A DNA stretch of 64,000 nt, taken from assembly GCF_003122365.1 (NCBI RefSeq), contig NZ_CP029254.1, positions 7,070,001 to 7,134,000 of the forward strand. The letters are read 5' to 3'. The notes below the pieces were generated by a model. It saw only the letters and a program-made list of their open reading frames with translations. It was not told the origin of the DNA and made no database searches. How positions within the stretch are numbered: the first letter of the stretch is position 1; each line of letters starts with the position of its first letter. This DNA comes from Streptomyces spongiicola (GTDB lineage: Bacteria; Actinomycetota; Actinomycetes; Streptomycetales; Streptomycetaceae). Of the stretch, positions 27,101 to 35,742 are shown piece by piece. The position numbers were made by a program, and so were the translations under genes.

Positions 27101-27483
27101 CGGCCCTCCGAGGCCGGGGGCGGGTAGAGCCGGTCCGGCAGCAGGTCCAGGAAGGCGTCGGACAGCAGGTACACGTCCACGCCGTCCAGGCGCAGCAGGT
27201 GGGCGCGGGTGTCGAGGCGAAGGCTGATCTCCGCGGGCCGGCCCGGCCACACCTTGGGGTCGAGCACCAGCGGCACCGTGTGCTCGTCGCGGTGATCGAG
27301 TTTCCGTACGTCGAACCGCTCGCGCAGGGCCGGTATGTGACCGTGCGCGGGGGTGACGAGCGAGACGCGGTGGCCGCGTGCGGCGTACTCGCGGGAGAGG
27401 TTCCACACGAGCGGGGACAGCCCGCCGCGCATCAGCCGGTTGTCGAAGCCGCCGCACTCGAAGGAGAAGGCGATGATGTGCAC
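24175..27483 (-). CDS. Glycosyl/pseudoglycosyltransferase fused to a HAD phosphatase
   Basis: A 1102-residue fusion. Residues 1-640 are a glycogen-synthase-like GT-B enzyme (HIIAFSFECGGFDNRLMRGG; LSREYAARGHRVSLVTPAHG; PSKFELDGFLIAQAEAMACG with the paired glutamates), homologous to the protein at 29541. Around 660-765 is an Ala/Ser/Thr/Gly-rich linker. From about 833 a Cof-type HAD hydrolase follows: ATDLDGTLLRSD, then DKGTGAAR and AFGDMPNDIPLL. In acarbose, the homologues AcbI and AcbS attach the amino sugar to maltose and the valienol unit to the amine; a phosphatase (AcbJ role) removes the 7-phosphate. This protein may combine coupling and dephosphorylation. GTG start at 27483; which of the two transferases is AcbS is not settled. 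Confidence 0.87.
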   Translation of the reverse strand: MHIIAFSFECGGFDNRLMRGGLSPLVWNLSREYAARGHRVSLVTPAHGHIPALRERFDVRKLDHRDEHTVPLVLDPKVWPGRPAEISLRLDTRAHLLRLDGVDVYLLSDAFLDLLPDRLYPPPASEGRDLAYLKPLVFQVGGLRFVQRYLADGPAVVHGFEPYYHYLLPAVLAGDDRYRTVSTVAANSPVTQKVYRPQVERLLELFGVRGPDLDALDGPPPAEDSPVATMARALAGTRMHVEYGPDHVGVFPLVVDGADLIDFVSSGQRDHYVTWQDTPFEALFRTLPVARRLRERPDRLLAGGCGIADSWLERAPEAVDRAAVRRSLGLTGSGPVFYHAARYAVHHKGQLELMRAVEEVLAGDPDVGFVIRCSTGGGGTPATVANAAFQQLADRYPGQLHLDWRLADEDTLFAQAVCADFCVFPSKFELDGFLIAQAEAMACGAVPIATAQRVTSHFGHQRPLDDPDATGFSVPGSFRDDDPGLARALAERIRQAVTVFRTAPDTYARLSGNARRLGRSFTWTRSADLRLAAYERLLRGERAQPPVGELVARGWLDALPPAAQAGHRDLVAREARERGDATALARALGCGVDELAAEDRERLLASAHLRGDFARCAELARWAGRPDWQARLADRFRLTGGPDGTSHVRYGHPEANRVDLVVEAPSAGAGRGAAEGAGVPAVCATAACAPGASAAAPATGASAVASPMAAPSTAGSSTAGSSTAVASPGAASTAVTGAGAAGTVASATGNRGAAPADPADPRAPLPALESVPETLASDEPAPSPAGAVLRPLTADGDGVFTGTLDGPPVGSHAVAMVTLRSGRVVWDTVPSRAPEFRLVATDLDGTLLRSDLTVSARTRRALERAIASGAHHLVVTGRPAVACREFLNALGYRGLAVCGQGAQLYDAGADRLLSSVSLDVDLARHVVERVEAELGRVELGVVTSPPESRFKVTAGFGERVRHGWDVTTEPGGLWTAPIDKLILHHPHVDEDRLTAVTRRLTGGEVTVVHSVKGMVEVLPAGIDKGTGAARAAELLGLTGADTVAFGDMPNDIPLLAWAARGVAVANAHHDLRAMADEVAPGNDEDGVAAVLERLFAPEGDRP

Positions 27484-27497
27484 CCGGGGCGCTCCCT

Positions 27498-28418
27498 CTA
27501 CTCCGCCGTCCCGGCGCGTGCGCAGGCCGCGCGCAGGCCGGGCAGGTCGATGAACTCGGTGTGGGTGCCGGCGGCACCGCAGGCGAAGGCCCCGGACACC
27601 GACCCCGCCAGCACGCACTCCTCCATCGGCCGCCCCTCGAGGTGGGCGTGGAGGAAGGCGGTGACGAAGGCGTCGCCGGCCCCGTTGGAATCGACGACCG
27701 GCCGCTCCGGGCGCACCGCCGGGAAGTGGCGCGCCCTGGCCTCGCCCCGCACGAGCACATGGCAGCCGTCCGCTCCGTCGGTGGCCACGACGAAGCGGGC
27801 CCGGCCCTCGCCGACGATGCGGTGCAGGACCTTGTCGAGCCGGTCGTGGACGGCCGCGGCGCTCATGAAGACGTAGTCGGAGGACAGGGCGTAGGTGAGG
27901 TGGTGGGGGTTGACGCCGTCCCAGTCGTGCAGGTCGGTGGAGCTGGTCACCCCGAGCCGGTGGATGTCCTCGTACAGGTCGCGGTTGTGTCCGACGATCG
28001 AGAGGTGCACATGGCGCGCCCGCTCCAGGTGGGGGAGGTAGAAGGCGCGGGGCAGCCGCAGGTCCTCCGGGTGCCGGGAGTCGTAGAAGGAGAAGCGGCG
28101 GCCCTGCGCGTCGACCAGGTTGACGCCGCGCGGGGTGCCGTGCGGGGACACCACGTGGCTGAAGTCGAGGCCGCGCTCGGCGTACGCGGCGAGCACCGCG
28201 TGGCCCTGCGGGTCGTCGCCGAGGAAGTCGATGAACCCGGTGGCGAGGCCCAGGGCGTGCCAGCCGAGAGCCACACCGTTGCCGGTGTGCGCCACGTAGT
28301 CGAGCACGGGGGGCACGTGCAGGGAGTCGCCCGGGGGAACCTCCAGCTTCTCGACGCGGACGACGGTGTCCACACCGGCTCCGCCGACCACCAGGACGTC
28401 GTAGGGGGACAGGCTCAT
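27498..28418 (-). CDS. acbK: PfkB-family sugar kinase (AcbK-like acarbose 7-kinase)
   Basis: A 306-residue ribokinase-fold kinase: N-terminal VLVVGGAGVDTVVRVEKLEV, substrate segment TGNGVALGWHALG, and the C-terminal anion-hole signature VVDSNGAGDAFVTAFLHAHL. AcbK in acarbose producers phosphorylates acarbose at C7 of the valienol unit, which inactivates it inside the cell. The gene lies between the nucleotidyltransferase (ATGA overlap) and the fused transferase, so a self-protection or recycling kinase fits. Fructokinase or ribokinase activity is the alternative from the fold alone. Confidence 0.83.
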   Translation of the reverse strand: MSLSPYDVLVVGGAGVDTVVRVEKLEVPPGDSLHVPPVLDYVAHTGNGVALGWHALGLATGFIDFLGDDPQGHAVLAAYAERGLDFSHVVSPHGTPRGVNLVDAQGRRFSFYDSRHPEDLRLPRAFYLPHLERARHVHLSIVGHNRDLYEDIHRLGVTSSTDLHDWDGVNPHHLTYALSSDYVFMSAAAVHDRLDKVLHRIVGEGRARFVVATDGADGCHVLVRGEARARHFPAVRPERPVVDSNGAGDAFVTAFLHAHLEGRPMEECVLAGSVSGAFACGAAGTHTEFIDLPGLRAACARAGTAE

Positions 28419-29548
28419 GTACGGGTTCCTTCCGTGACGGCGGCGGTGTCCTCGACCCGCTGCACGTGTCCGTTCTCCAGGACCACCGCCGAGTCGATGT
28501 CCTGTCCGGGGCGGATCGTGGCACCCGGCAGCAGCACGCTGCGCCTGACCCGGGCGTCCGCCCCGACGGTGACGCCCGGGAAGAGCACGCTGTGCTCCAC
28601 CCGGCCTTCGTTGACGAGGTCCGCCGGGACCAACGAGGCGACCACGCCCAGGGAGTCGCCCACCCAGCCGCGGTCCACCCCGGGGCGCACGGTCCTGGGC
28701 ATCCGTTCGACGGGGAGCCCGGCCCGTGGCCCGCCGGCCGCGAGCATCAGGTGGGCCCGGTGGTAGCGCTCGACGGTGCCGATGTCCTCCCAGTGGCCGG
28801 CGACCTCGTGGCCGCGGATGTCCTCGCCGGCCGCGAGCATCGCGGGGATGACGTCCCGGCTGATGTCGTGCTGCCAGTCGGTGCCGTCCAGCTTCTCGAG
28901 GTAGCGGCGCAGCACCGCGGCGTCGAAGACGCAGAACGCGGCGAAGACCAGGTCGCTGGTCGGTTCGGCGGGCTTCTCCACGAACTCGGTGAGCCGGCCG
29001 GCGCGGTCGAAGCGCACCATGCCGAACAGGTGGACCCAGCGCCGCTCGATCCGCTGGTAGGCGACGGTCAGGGCGGCGCGGGAGGCCCGGTGCTCCGCGA
29101 TCAGCGGCCGGTAGTCGAACCGGTAGACGTGGTCGGCGTGCAGGACCAGGACCTGTTCGCGGCCGCCGCCGAAGACGTGCCCGGCCTTGCGGATCAGGGC
29201 GTCCGCCGTGCCGCGCTCGGCCGGCCAGGTGCGTTCGGGCAGTTCGCGGGGGAGCGCGGCGCCCGCGGCCCGGTAGGCGTCGTCGTACGGTCCGAAGTGC
29301 ACCCGGAAGCCCGGGTCCCGGTTCCACACCCGGTGCAGGTCGTCCATCAGCCGGCGTTCCTCGTACTGGGACAGCAGCAGCACTTCCCCCAGTCCCGAGG
29401 CGCGCGCGTTGGCGAGACTGAAGTCGATCAGGCGGCAGGCACCCCCGTACGGGACGAGCGGCTTCAGACGGCCCTCGCCCAGCGGTCCCATGCGCCGCCC
29501 CTCGCCGCCCGCCAGCAGCACCGCGCGCACTCCTGCCCGCTCAGCCAT
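28415..29548 (-). CDS. acbR: GlgC-like nucleotidyltransferase (AcbR-like)
   Basis: A 377-residue homologue of ADP-glucose pyrophosphorylase: AVLLAGGEGRRMGPLGEGR followed by LKPLVPYGGACRLIDFSLAN, the FVEKP sugar-phosphate motif, GHWEDIGTVERY, and a C-terminal beta-helix. In acarbose biosynthesis AcbR activates valienol 1-phosphate to the nucleotide form used by the pseudoglycosyltransferase. The gene overlaps the upstream transferase by 8 bp and the kinase by ATGA, placing it inside the assembly operon and away from glycogen genes. True GlgC function is possible but less likely in this setting. Confidence 0.82.
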   Translation of the reverse strand: MAERAGVRAVLLAGGEGRRMGPLGEGRLKPLVPYGGACRLIDFSLANARASGLGEVLLLSQYEERRLMDDLHRVWNRDPGFRVHFGPYDDAYRAAGAALPRELPERTWPAERGTADALIRKAGHVFGGGREQVLVLHADHVYRFDYRPLIAEHRASRAALTVAYQRIERRWVHLFGMVRFDRAGRLTEFVEKPAEPTSDLVFAAFCVFDAAVLRRYLEKLDGTDWQHDISRDVIPAMLAAGEDIRGHEVAGHWEDIGTVERYHRAHLMLAAGGPRAGLPVERMPRTVRPGVDRGWVGDSLGVVASLVPADLVNEGRVEHSVLFPGVTVGADARVRRSVLLPGATIRPGQDIDSAVVLENGHVQRVEDTAAVTEGTRT

Positions 29549-31640
29549 GACGGGCCTCGTCCCAGGTGACCCGGCCGGAGGACAGCGTCAGCAGCAGCCG
29601 GGATCCCGCCGACGGCGGCGGTCCCTCGAACGCGCCGGCCCCGGTGCGGCGCAGCTCCCGTACCTCGGGCAGTGCCCGTGCCGCCGGGCCGCGGGGTGCC
29701 GGGGTCACCAGTTCCACCCGCTCGGCGTGCGGCAGCCGGTACACCAGGGTGCCGTCGCCGGTGACCGAGCACCGCCCGCGCAGGTTTCGCACCTCCTCGG
29801 CGGTCACGGCGGTGGGGAAGCGCTCCACGATCCGTTCGCAGGCCGGGAAGTCGGCGCGCTCCCACGCCGCGTGGAAGAACCTCCGGGCGACCGGGGTGCC
29901 GACGGGAGAGCGGCGCGCGTACGCCGCCAGGTCGCCATGGGCGAGCGCCGCCTCCTCGGTGATCTCCTCGTTCTTCAGGAGGCCGAACCAGCCGTGCCGC
30001 AGGGCCCGTTCGGCCGGCAGCTCGGCCGGCTCGCCCCGCCACAGGCGGCGGAACGCGGCGAGGTGCAGGTCCGCGCAGTGCTCCCAGGTGAACCGCCGGG
30101 CGAGGGCCGCCGCGCGCTCCGACAGCTCCCGGTGGCGGGCCGGGTCCTCGGACCACAGCGTCACCGCCTCACGGATGCGCGCGACGAGCGCGGCGGTGAG
30201 CAGCGGGTCGTCCTCCGCGAAGGAGCGGTTGACGGCGAGCCCGGTGGTCTCCGGCTCGGGCCGGGCGTGCAGGAAGTGCGCCATGCCCTCCTGTGCGGTG
30301 GCGATGGGCACCGCACCGCAGACCATCGCCTCGCCCTGGGCGATGAGGAAGGTGTCCATCTCGAACTTGGAGGGGAACAGGCAGAAGTCGGCGGCCGACG
30401 CGTACTCGAACACCCGCCGCTCGTCCACCCGCCGAGACTCCAGGTGCAGCCGGCCCCGATGCCGTTCGGCGACCTCGCTGAAGTAGGGGTCGTCGAGCGG
30501 GGCGCCGGAGATGCAGCGCACCACGAAGTTCGCGGCCAGGCCGTCGCCCAGCACCCGGTCGACGGCGCGCATCAGCTCCAGCTGTCCCTTGTGGTGCAGG
30601 GCGTAGCGCGCGTTGTGGAAGAAGGTGGGCAGCGCGGGGTCCAGTCCGAGGCCCGCCAGCACCTCCGCCCGGTCCACCTCGTGCGGGTCCCAGGCGAGCC
30701 ACCGGTCGGATATCGCGCAGCCCCCGACGAACATCTTGTGCGCGTTCTCCCGCACGGCCTCCGCCAGGGGCAGTTCGGCGAAGAGCGTCTCGAAGGGGGT
30801 GTCCCGGAAGGAGGCGTAGAAGTCGAGCTGGCCGGGCGAGAGGAAGTCGACCAGATCGGCGTTCTCCAGGACCAGTCGGTAGACGGCCACGTGGTCGGGC
30901 GGGTACTCGTAGTGCAGATGGGTCAGTTGCTGGTACTGGCGCACCGCTTCCAGGTCCGGCCTTGCGGGCGGGTCCTCTCGCGGGAGGACGGCCGGTGTGC
31001 CGAGCAGCTCGAGCAGCCGGCGGACCTCGGGACCGTAGACCTTCTTGGTGATCGGCATGTTGCTCTGCACCGTGCTGACGACGTGCTTCGTCGGGTCGTC
31101 GCGCAGCGCGGCCGGCAGCAGGTAGTGGTAGAAGGGCTCGTGGGCGTGGACGATCGCCCGCTCCCGGCCGAACCAGTGGCGCAGGAAGCGCACGCTGTCC
31201 ACCTGGAAGACCAGCGGCTTGAAGAAGACCAGGTCGGAGCCTTTGGCCGAGTAGGGCGGATAGAAGGTGTCCGGGAGCCGGTCGAGGTGCTCGTTGGAGA
31301 GGAAGTACAGGTCCACGCCGTCGAGGCGGATGCGGTGCGCGGTGGTGCGCACGGGCAGCTCGACCTCGGCGGGGAATCCGTGCCACACCTCCGGGTCCAG
31401 CACCAGCGGCAGGCGGTACTCGTCCGTGTAGCCGAGGTCCTCGACCTCGTACCTGCCGCGCAGGTCGTCGAGCCTGCCGTGCGCGGGGGTGACGAGGGAG
31501 ACCCGGTGCCCGCGGGCGGCGAACTCCCGGGACAGGTTCCACAGGTACACCGAGGTGCCGCCCTGCAGGAAGGTGTGGTCGAAGCCGCAGCATTCGAAGT
31601 AGGTCTCGATGATGTGCATCGGGGGCTCGGTCACGTTCAC
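29541..31640 (-). CDS. Glycogen-synthase-like glycosyl/pseudoglycosyltransferase (AcbI/AcbS-like)
   Basis: A 699-residue GT-B protein, clearly homologous to the transferase part of the fusion at 24175: it opens HIIETYFECCGFDHTFLQGG, continues LSREFAARGHRVSLVTPAHG, and has PSKFEMDTFLIAQGEAMVCG in the C-terminal domain. It keeps the short C-terminal beta-rich domain (LVYRLPHAERVELVTPAP to LTLSSGRVTWDE) uninterrupted. In acarbose AcbI transfers the amino sugar to maltose and its homologue AcbS makes the C-N bond; the two genes here probably divide the same tasks. The GTG at 31640 overlaps the kinase stop as GTGA; an ATG at 31619 directly before HIIETYF is the alternative start. Confidence 0.85.
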   Translation of the reverse strand: MNVTEPPMHIIETYFECCGFDHTFLQGGTSVYLWNLSREFAARGHRVSLVTPAHGRLDDLRGRYEVEDLGYTDEYRLPLVLDPEVWHGFPAEVELPVRTTAHRIRLDGVDLYFLSNEHLDRLPDTFYPPYSAKGSDLVFFKPLVFQVDSVRFLRHWFGRERAIVHAHEPFYHYLLPAALRDDPTKHVVSTVQSNMPITKKVYGPEVRRLLELLGTPAVLPREDPPARPDLEAVRQYQQLTHLHYEYPPDHVAVYRLVLENADLVDFLSPGQLDFYASFRDTPFETLFAELPLAEAVRENAHKMFVGGCAISDRWLAWDPHEVDRAEVLAGLGLDPALPTFFHNARYALHHKGQLELMRAVDRVLGDGLAANFVVRCISGAPLDDPYFSEVAERHRGRLHLESRRVDERRVFEYASAADFCLFPSKFEMDTFLIAQGEAMVCGAVPIATAQEGMAHFLHARPEPETTGLAVNRSFAEDDPLLTAALVARIREAVTLWSEDPARHRELSERAAALARRFTWEHCADLHLAAFRRLWRGEPAELPAERALRHGWFGLLKNEEITEEAALAHGDLAAYARRSPVGTPVARRFFHAAWERADFPACERIVERFPTAVTAEEVRNLRGRCSVTGDGTLVYRLPHAERVELVTPAPRGPAARALPEVRELRRTGAGAFEGPPPSAGSRLLLTLSSGRVTWDEARHG

Positions 31641-33106
31641 GTCCTTGCTGGCAGGGTCGGGGCCGGGGGGCGGGCGCCGAGCGCGAGGGCGTGGCGCAGG
31701 TCGATCGCGGCGTGGTAGGGACGGGCGTGGTCGATGTTGTAGGCGAGTTCGTGCAGCAGCCGGCCCAGGTACAGCAGCCGGCGCAGGGGGTCGTCCGCCG
31801 TTCGTCCGAGGAACAGCCGCAGCACGTGCGCCCGCCAGACGTCGGCGGCGTGGAAGACCAGGCGCAGCTCGGCGCGCGGCCCCGGCCGCCAGTCGCCGGC
31901 GCCGTCCAGCGCGCCCCGCATGGTCTCGGAGGAGTCGGCGCCGAGGCGCCGTGCGCTCTCGAAGGCCGCCTCGTCGGCGGTGAAGTACTCCAGAGCGCGC
32001 TGGACGGCGACGAGGTCCTGCACCGGTGACTGCGCGGCCCAGCCCGGCTCGCCGGGGCCGAGGGCGGGGGTGGACATGTCGATGACGTTCATCGACCAGC
32101 CGCCGTCGTCGCGCGGCCGGCACAGCAGGTGGGACAGGTGCAGGTCGCCGTGGCACGGCCCGGAGGGGAACCCCGCCGGGGCGGTGTCGAAGGCGTCGCG
32201 CAGCGCGGTGCTCTCCCGCCGCAGGGCCGCGAAGGCTGCGGTGCGCGGGGCCGTGGGCAGGGCGATGTCCGCCGAGGCCAGTTCGGCCGCCCGGACGGTG
32301 GCCCGGGACAGCACCTCCCGGACCGGGTACGGCGGTACGGGGCCTCGGCCGAGCCGGCCGGCGAGGTCGCGGTGGAAGCCGGTCAGGAAGCGCCCGGCGT
32401 CACGCAGGTTCTCCGCCAGCGGGCGCAGATGGGTCCGTACGAGGTCGTCGAGGTCGCCGGGGGTCCGGCCGTCGGTCACCTTCGGCCACAGGGACCGCAT
32501 GCTGTGCCGCAGCGGCAGGTCGATCCCGTCCCCGGGCGCGTACCGGTAGAACACGCCCAGGGGGTGGCGAGTGCCGTCCGCGGGGTCGGTGTAGGTGTAG
32601 TCGCCGGCCCAGTCGGGGGTGCGGCCGGTCCGGTTCATCAGGCGCAGCAGTTCCGGTTCCCGGACGGTCCCGTCCAGCCGCCGGTAGGTCTTGTGGACGT
32701 AGGGCGTCCCGTCGTTCTCCACCAGGGACAGCACGTTGGAGGACCAGCCCCGCTCGAACGGCAGCGGGCGCACCGAGCGCGCCGTCAGTCCCGCGCCGCG
32801 GAAGAGCACGTGGCCGCCGCGCGCGGTGGGCAGGCGGAGCCCGGCGCTGAGCGCGTCCAGCACGGCCGGCTCGAACTCGGCGCTGCCGTGGGCCTCCTCG
32901 GTGCCGGTCGGTGTGGGCGCGGACCGCACCGGGACGAAGTAGCGCCGTCCCGCGGCCGGTCCGCCCACGGCGGCCACGATCAGCAGCCGGGCGGCGGTGC
33001 CGAGCAGCGCGTGGTCGACGCACTCGAAGCGCTCGGCCCGCCGGCCGTCCTCGGGCATCCAGGGGGCGGCGCGCAGTAAGGGGCCGAGATCGTCGTTTCG
33101 TATCAT
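31637..33106 (-). CDS. acbU: Phosphotransferase-fold cyclitol kinase (AcbU-like)
   Basis: A 489-residue protein with the maltokinase/aminoglycoside-phosphotransferase fold: catalytic loop GPCHGDLHLSHLL, metal-binding VIDMSTPALG, and a C-terminal helical region ending in HELAYNIDHARPYHAA. In acarbose biosynthesis the AcbU kinase phosphorylates the valienol-type cyclitol at C1 before nucleotide activation. Codon 10 is TTA (complement of 33077-33079), a rare codon that would make translation bldA-dependent at the very start of the gene. It follows the permease gene after 7 bases and overlaps the next transferase as GTGA. Maltokinase is the alternative from sequence alone. Confidence 0.8.
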   Translation of the reverse strand: MIRNDDLGPLLRAAPWMPEDGRRAERFECVDHALLGTAARLLIVAAVGGPAAGRRYFVPVRSAPTPTGTEEAHGSAEFEPAVLDALSAGLRLPTARGGHVLFRGAGLTARSVRPLPFERGWSSNVLSLVENDGTPYVHKTYRRLDGTVREPELLRLMNRTGRTPDWAGDYTYTDPADGTRHPLGVFYRYAPGDGIDLPLRHSMRSLWPKVTDGRTPGDLDDLVRTHLRPLAENLRDAGRFLTGFHRDLAGRLGRGPVPPYPVREVLSRATVRAAELASADIALPTAPRTAAFAALRRESTALRDAFDTAPAGFPSGPCHGDLHLSHLLCRPRDDGGWSMNVIDMSTPALGPGEPGWAAQSPVQDLVAVQRALEYFTADEAAFESARRLGADSSETMRGALDGAGDWRPGPRAELRLVFHAADVWRAHVLRLFLGRTADDPLRRLLYLGRLLHELAYNIDHARPYHAAIDLRHALALGARPPAPTLPART

Positions 33107-33113
33107 GCCCGAC

Positions 33114-33914
33114 TCAACTCCCGGTCATCTCGTATCGGTTGACGCCGCGGCGCCAGACGGACAGCGCCAGTGCCAGGGCGCCGGCGGTCACCACGGGCAG
33201 CCAGCCGAGCAGGCCGGTGGTGCCGGTCAGCAGGTAGCTGCAGGGCACGTAGGCGGTGAAGGCGAAGGGCAGGACCCAGGTGAGCAGGGCCTTGAGCGAG
33301 GGGTGGTAGATGTCCAGGGGGTAGGCGGAGAACTCCGAGACCTGGTTGGCCGCGTACATCGCGGGCATGCTCGTCACGGTCCAGAAGGACAGGGAGGCGA
33401 AGAGCAGCTTCACCGAGGTGTGCAGCAGTGCCCCGCACAGCACGAGCAGGGGCGCCAGCGCCCACTGCACCGGGCTGAGGGTGAGGCCGAGTTCGCTTCC
33501 CGCGTACCCCACCAGTGCGGCGCCGACGACGAGTTCACCGAGGCCGTCGGGGTGGAAGAAGCGCTCCGACAGCAGGGAGAACAGCGGGTCGACCGGCCTG
33601 ACGAGGTAGCGGTAGAACTCGCCGCGCTGGACGAGTTTGCGGCCCAGTTCCCACAACTGGTCGGTGAAGAGGTGGTCGAGCCCGCGCGGCAGCAGGGAGA
33701 AGCCCAGCAGGAACAGCACCTCGTGGTACGACCAGCCGCCCACGGCGGGAACCTGCCGGAAGACGAGCCCGACGACCGCCGTCTGGATGCCGACCCGCAC
33801 CAGGAAGGCGCCCGCGCCGAGTACGAAGTCCGTGCGGTAGGCCGCCAGCCGGTGCAGCCCGACCCCGCCCAGGAACCAGGCCAGCCCCAGGTACCGCGTC
33901 ACCGTGCGCGTCAT
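33114..33914 (-). CDS. acbY: ABC-2 type exporter permease (AcbY-like)
   Basis: A 266-residue membrane protein with about six hydrophobic segments (for example FVLGAGAFLVRVGIQTAVVG and VQWALAPLLVLCGALLHTSV). It resembles the ABC-2 permeases that pair with the upstream permease and the ATPase. The ATG overlaps the previous gene's stop as ATGA. Together the three should export the finished pseudo-oligosaccharide, as proposed for AcbWXY and GacWXY. Assignment of X versus Y between the two permeases is by order only. Confidence 0.83.
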   Translation of the reverse strand: MTRTVTRYLGLAWFLGGVGLHRLAAYRTDFVLGAGAFLVRVGIQTAVVGLVFRQVPAVGGWSYHEVLFLLGFSLLPRGLDHLFTDQLWELGRKLVQRGEFYRYLVRPVDPLFSLLSERFFHPDGLGELVVGAALVGYAGSELGLTLSPVQWALAPLLVLCGALLHTSVKLLFASLSFWTVTSMPAMYAANQVSEFSAYPLDIYHPSLKALLTWVLPFAFTAYVPCSYLLTGTTGLLGWLPVVTAGALALALSVWRRGVNRYEMTGS

Positions 33915-34720
33915 CCGCCGAGCACCTCCAGCCGTCCCATGGCCGCGCGCCACAGCACGGCGCACAGCAGCGACAGCGCGGCCGCCCAGCCCACTTGCTG
34001 GGCGAGCAGCCCGGCGGCGTCCGTCCAGCCGTCGTAGCGGCCGAGCAGCAGGGTCAGCGGACCGTCGACCATCCCGCGGAAGGGCAGGGCCTTCGCGACC
34101 GCGGCCAGCGGGCCGGGCATGAGCGCGATGGGCACGAGCTGCCCGGCGAAGAAGGCCACGACGCTCTGCTTGACCATCCGCACCCCCCATGTGTTGGTGG
34201 TGAGGAAGCCGGTCATGCCGGTCAGCAGGTTCACGCAGAACGCCAGCAGCACCGACAGGGCGGTGGAGACGGCGAACAGCAGCACATCGGCCGGGCGGGG
34301 CACGCTCAGCGGGACGAGCAGGGCGAACAGGCCGAGGACCGGCAGGCCGACCAGGACGGCGTTGGCCCCCACGACCGGCAGGCAGGCGAAGAACCGCATC
34401 ACCGGGTAGCTCACGGGACGCACGAGCATCACCGCGACGTCCCCCCGGTACACCTCGGCCGCGACCTCGTCGTCCACCCGGTTGGTGTGCAGCACCTGCA
34501 GGATCTGGGCCACCAGCAGGTAGGTGGTGATGTCGGACACGGTGAAGCCCCCGGGTCCGCGGCCGGGCGTGCCCTCGTACACCGCGCGCCACAGGAAGAC
34601 GGTCACCGCCGCGCCGGCGGCCGCGGTCATCGCGGTCATCGCGAACATCGAGCGGTACTGCAGCAGCGACTGCAGGCCACTGGTGGCGAACGGCGTGTAG
34701 CGGCGCAGGCGGGCGGTCAC
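33911..34720 (-). CDS. acbX: ABC-2 type exporter permease (AcbX-like)
   Basis: A 269-residue integral membrane protein with about six predicted segments (MFAMTAMTAAAGAAVTVFLW, VLVGLPVLGLFALLVPLSV and others) and the cytoplasmic stretch RVDDEVAAEVYRGDVAVMLV typical of this ABC-2 subfamily. The GTG start overlaps the ATPase stop as GTGA, so the membrane subunit is translationally coupled to its motor. It would form a heteromeric channel with the next permease. Confidence 0.83.
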   Translation of the reverse strand: MTARLRRYTPFATSGLQSLLQYRSMFAMTAMTAAAGAAVTVFLWRAVYEGTPGRGPGGFTVSDITTYLLVAQILQVLHTNRVDDEVAAEVYRGDVAVMLVRPVSYPVMRFFACLPVVGANAVLVGLPVLGLFALLVPLSVPRPADVLLFAVSTALSVLLAFCVNLLTGMTGFLTTNTWGVRMVKQSVVAFFAGQLVPIALMPGPLAAVAKALPFRGMVDGPLTLLLGRYDGWTDAAGLLAQQVGWAAALSLLCAVLWRAAMGRLEVLGG

Positions 34721-35742
34721 AGGGCGCCGTCGCGTGCGTGGCCGGGGGAGCGTGAGCCGCCGTAGATCCTGCGGAGCACGTCCTCCAGGCCCGGTTCGGG
34801 TGCGTACCAGTCGGCGAGGTCGAAGTGGTCCAGGAGGAAGGTGAGGACCTGCCGGGAGGAGTAGCGGCCGGCCGGGTAGTCGAGGCGGATGCGGCCGCCG
34901 TCGTCCGGGGCGGCGTGCACGCCCGGCAGGCCGGCTTCGACGCGCTTGCGGACGGTCTCGGCCGCGGTGCCGTCCCGGTGGTCGAAGACGACCGAGCGGT
35001 GGTCGGCCGTGCGCAGCAGGTCCCGCAGGGTCCCCTGGTGGACGACCCGGCCGTGGTCGACGACCAGGGCGCTGTCGCAGATCGCGGCGATGTCGGCGAT
35101 GTCGTGGCTGGTGAGCACCACGGTGGTGCCGAGTTCGCGGTGGGCGCGGTTGACCAGCTGGCGCACCGCGTCCTTGAGCACCATGTCGAGGCCGATCGTG
35201 GGCTCGTCCCAGAACAGGACGGCGGGGTCGTGCAGCAGGCTCGCCGCGATCTCGGCGCGCATGCGCTGGCCGAGGCTCAGCTGCCGTACGGGTGTGGAAC
35301 CCAGCGCGTCGATGTCGAGCAGCTCCCGGAACAGGTCGAGGTTGCGCCGGTAGACCGGTTCGGGGATGTCGTAGACGCGGCGCAGGATGCGGAAGGAGTC
35401 GGGTACCGACAGGTCCCACCAGAGCTGGCTGCGCTGGCCGAAGACGACGCCGATGGTGCGGGCGTTGCGCTGCCGGTGCCGGTACGGCTCCAGCCCGGCG
35501 ACCGTGCAGCGGCCGGAGGTGGGCGTCATGATGCCGGTCAGCATCTTGATCGTGGTCGACTTGCCGGCTCCGTTGGCCCCTATGTAGGCGGTCTTGGTGC
35601 CGGCCGGTATCTCGAAGGAGACGTCGTCGACGGCGCGCACGACGCGGTACCGGCGGGTGAGGAGGGTGGAGAGGCTGCCGAGCAGGCCGGGTTTGCGTTC
35701 GGCGAGCCGGAACTCCTTGACCAGATGCTCCGCCACGATCAC
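34717..35742 (-). CDS. acbW: ABC exporter ATP-binding protein (AcbW-like)
   Basis: A 341-residue ABC ATPase: Walker A YIGANGAGKSTTIKML, Q-loop in VVFGQRSQLWWDL, signature LSLGQRMRAEIAASL, Walker B AVLFWDEPTIGLD and switch His in LTSHDIADIA. The GTG at 35742 overlaps the aminotransferase stop as GTGA, leaving IVAEHLVKEFRLAERKPG as N-terminus. With the two permeases it forms an exporter, consistent with AcbWXY of acarbose producers. Confidence 0.88.
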   Translation of the reverse strand: MIVAEHLVKEFRLAERKPGLLGSLSTLLTRRYRVVRAVDDVSFEIPAGTKTAYIGANGAGKSTTIKMLTGIMTPTSGRCTVAGLEPYRHRQRNARTIGVVFGQRSQLWWDLSVPDSFRILRRVYDIPEPVYRRNLDLFRELLDIDALGSTPVRQLSLGQRMRAEIAASLLHDPAVLFWDEPTIGLDMVLKDAVRQLVNRAHRELGTTVVLTSHDIADIAAICDSALVVDHGRVVHQGTLRDLLRTADHRSVVFDHRDGTAAETVRKRVEAGLPGVHAAPDDGGRIRLDYPAGRYSSRQVLTFLLDHFDLADWYAPEPGLEDVLRRIYGGSRSPGHARDGAL

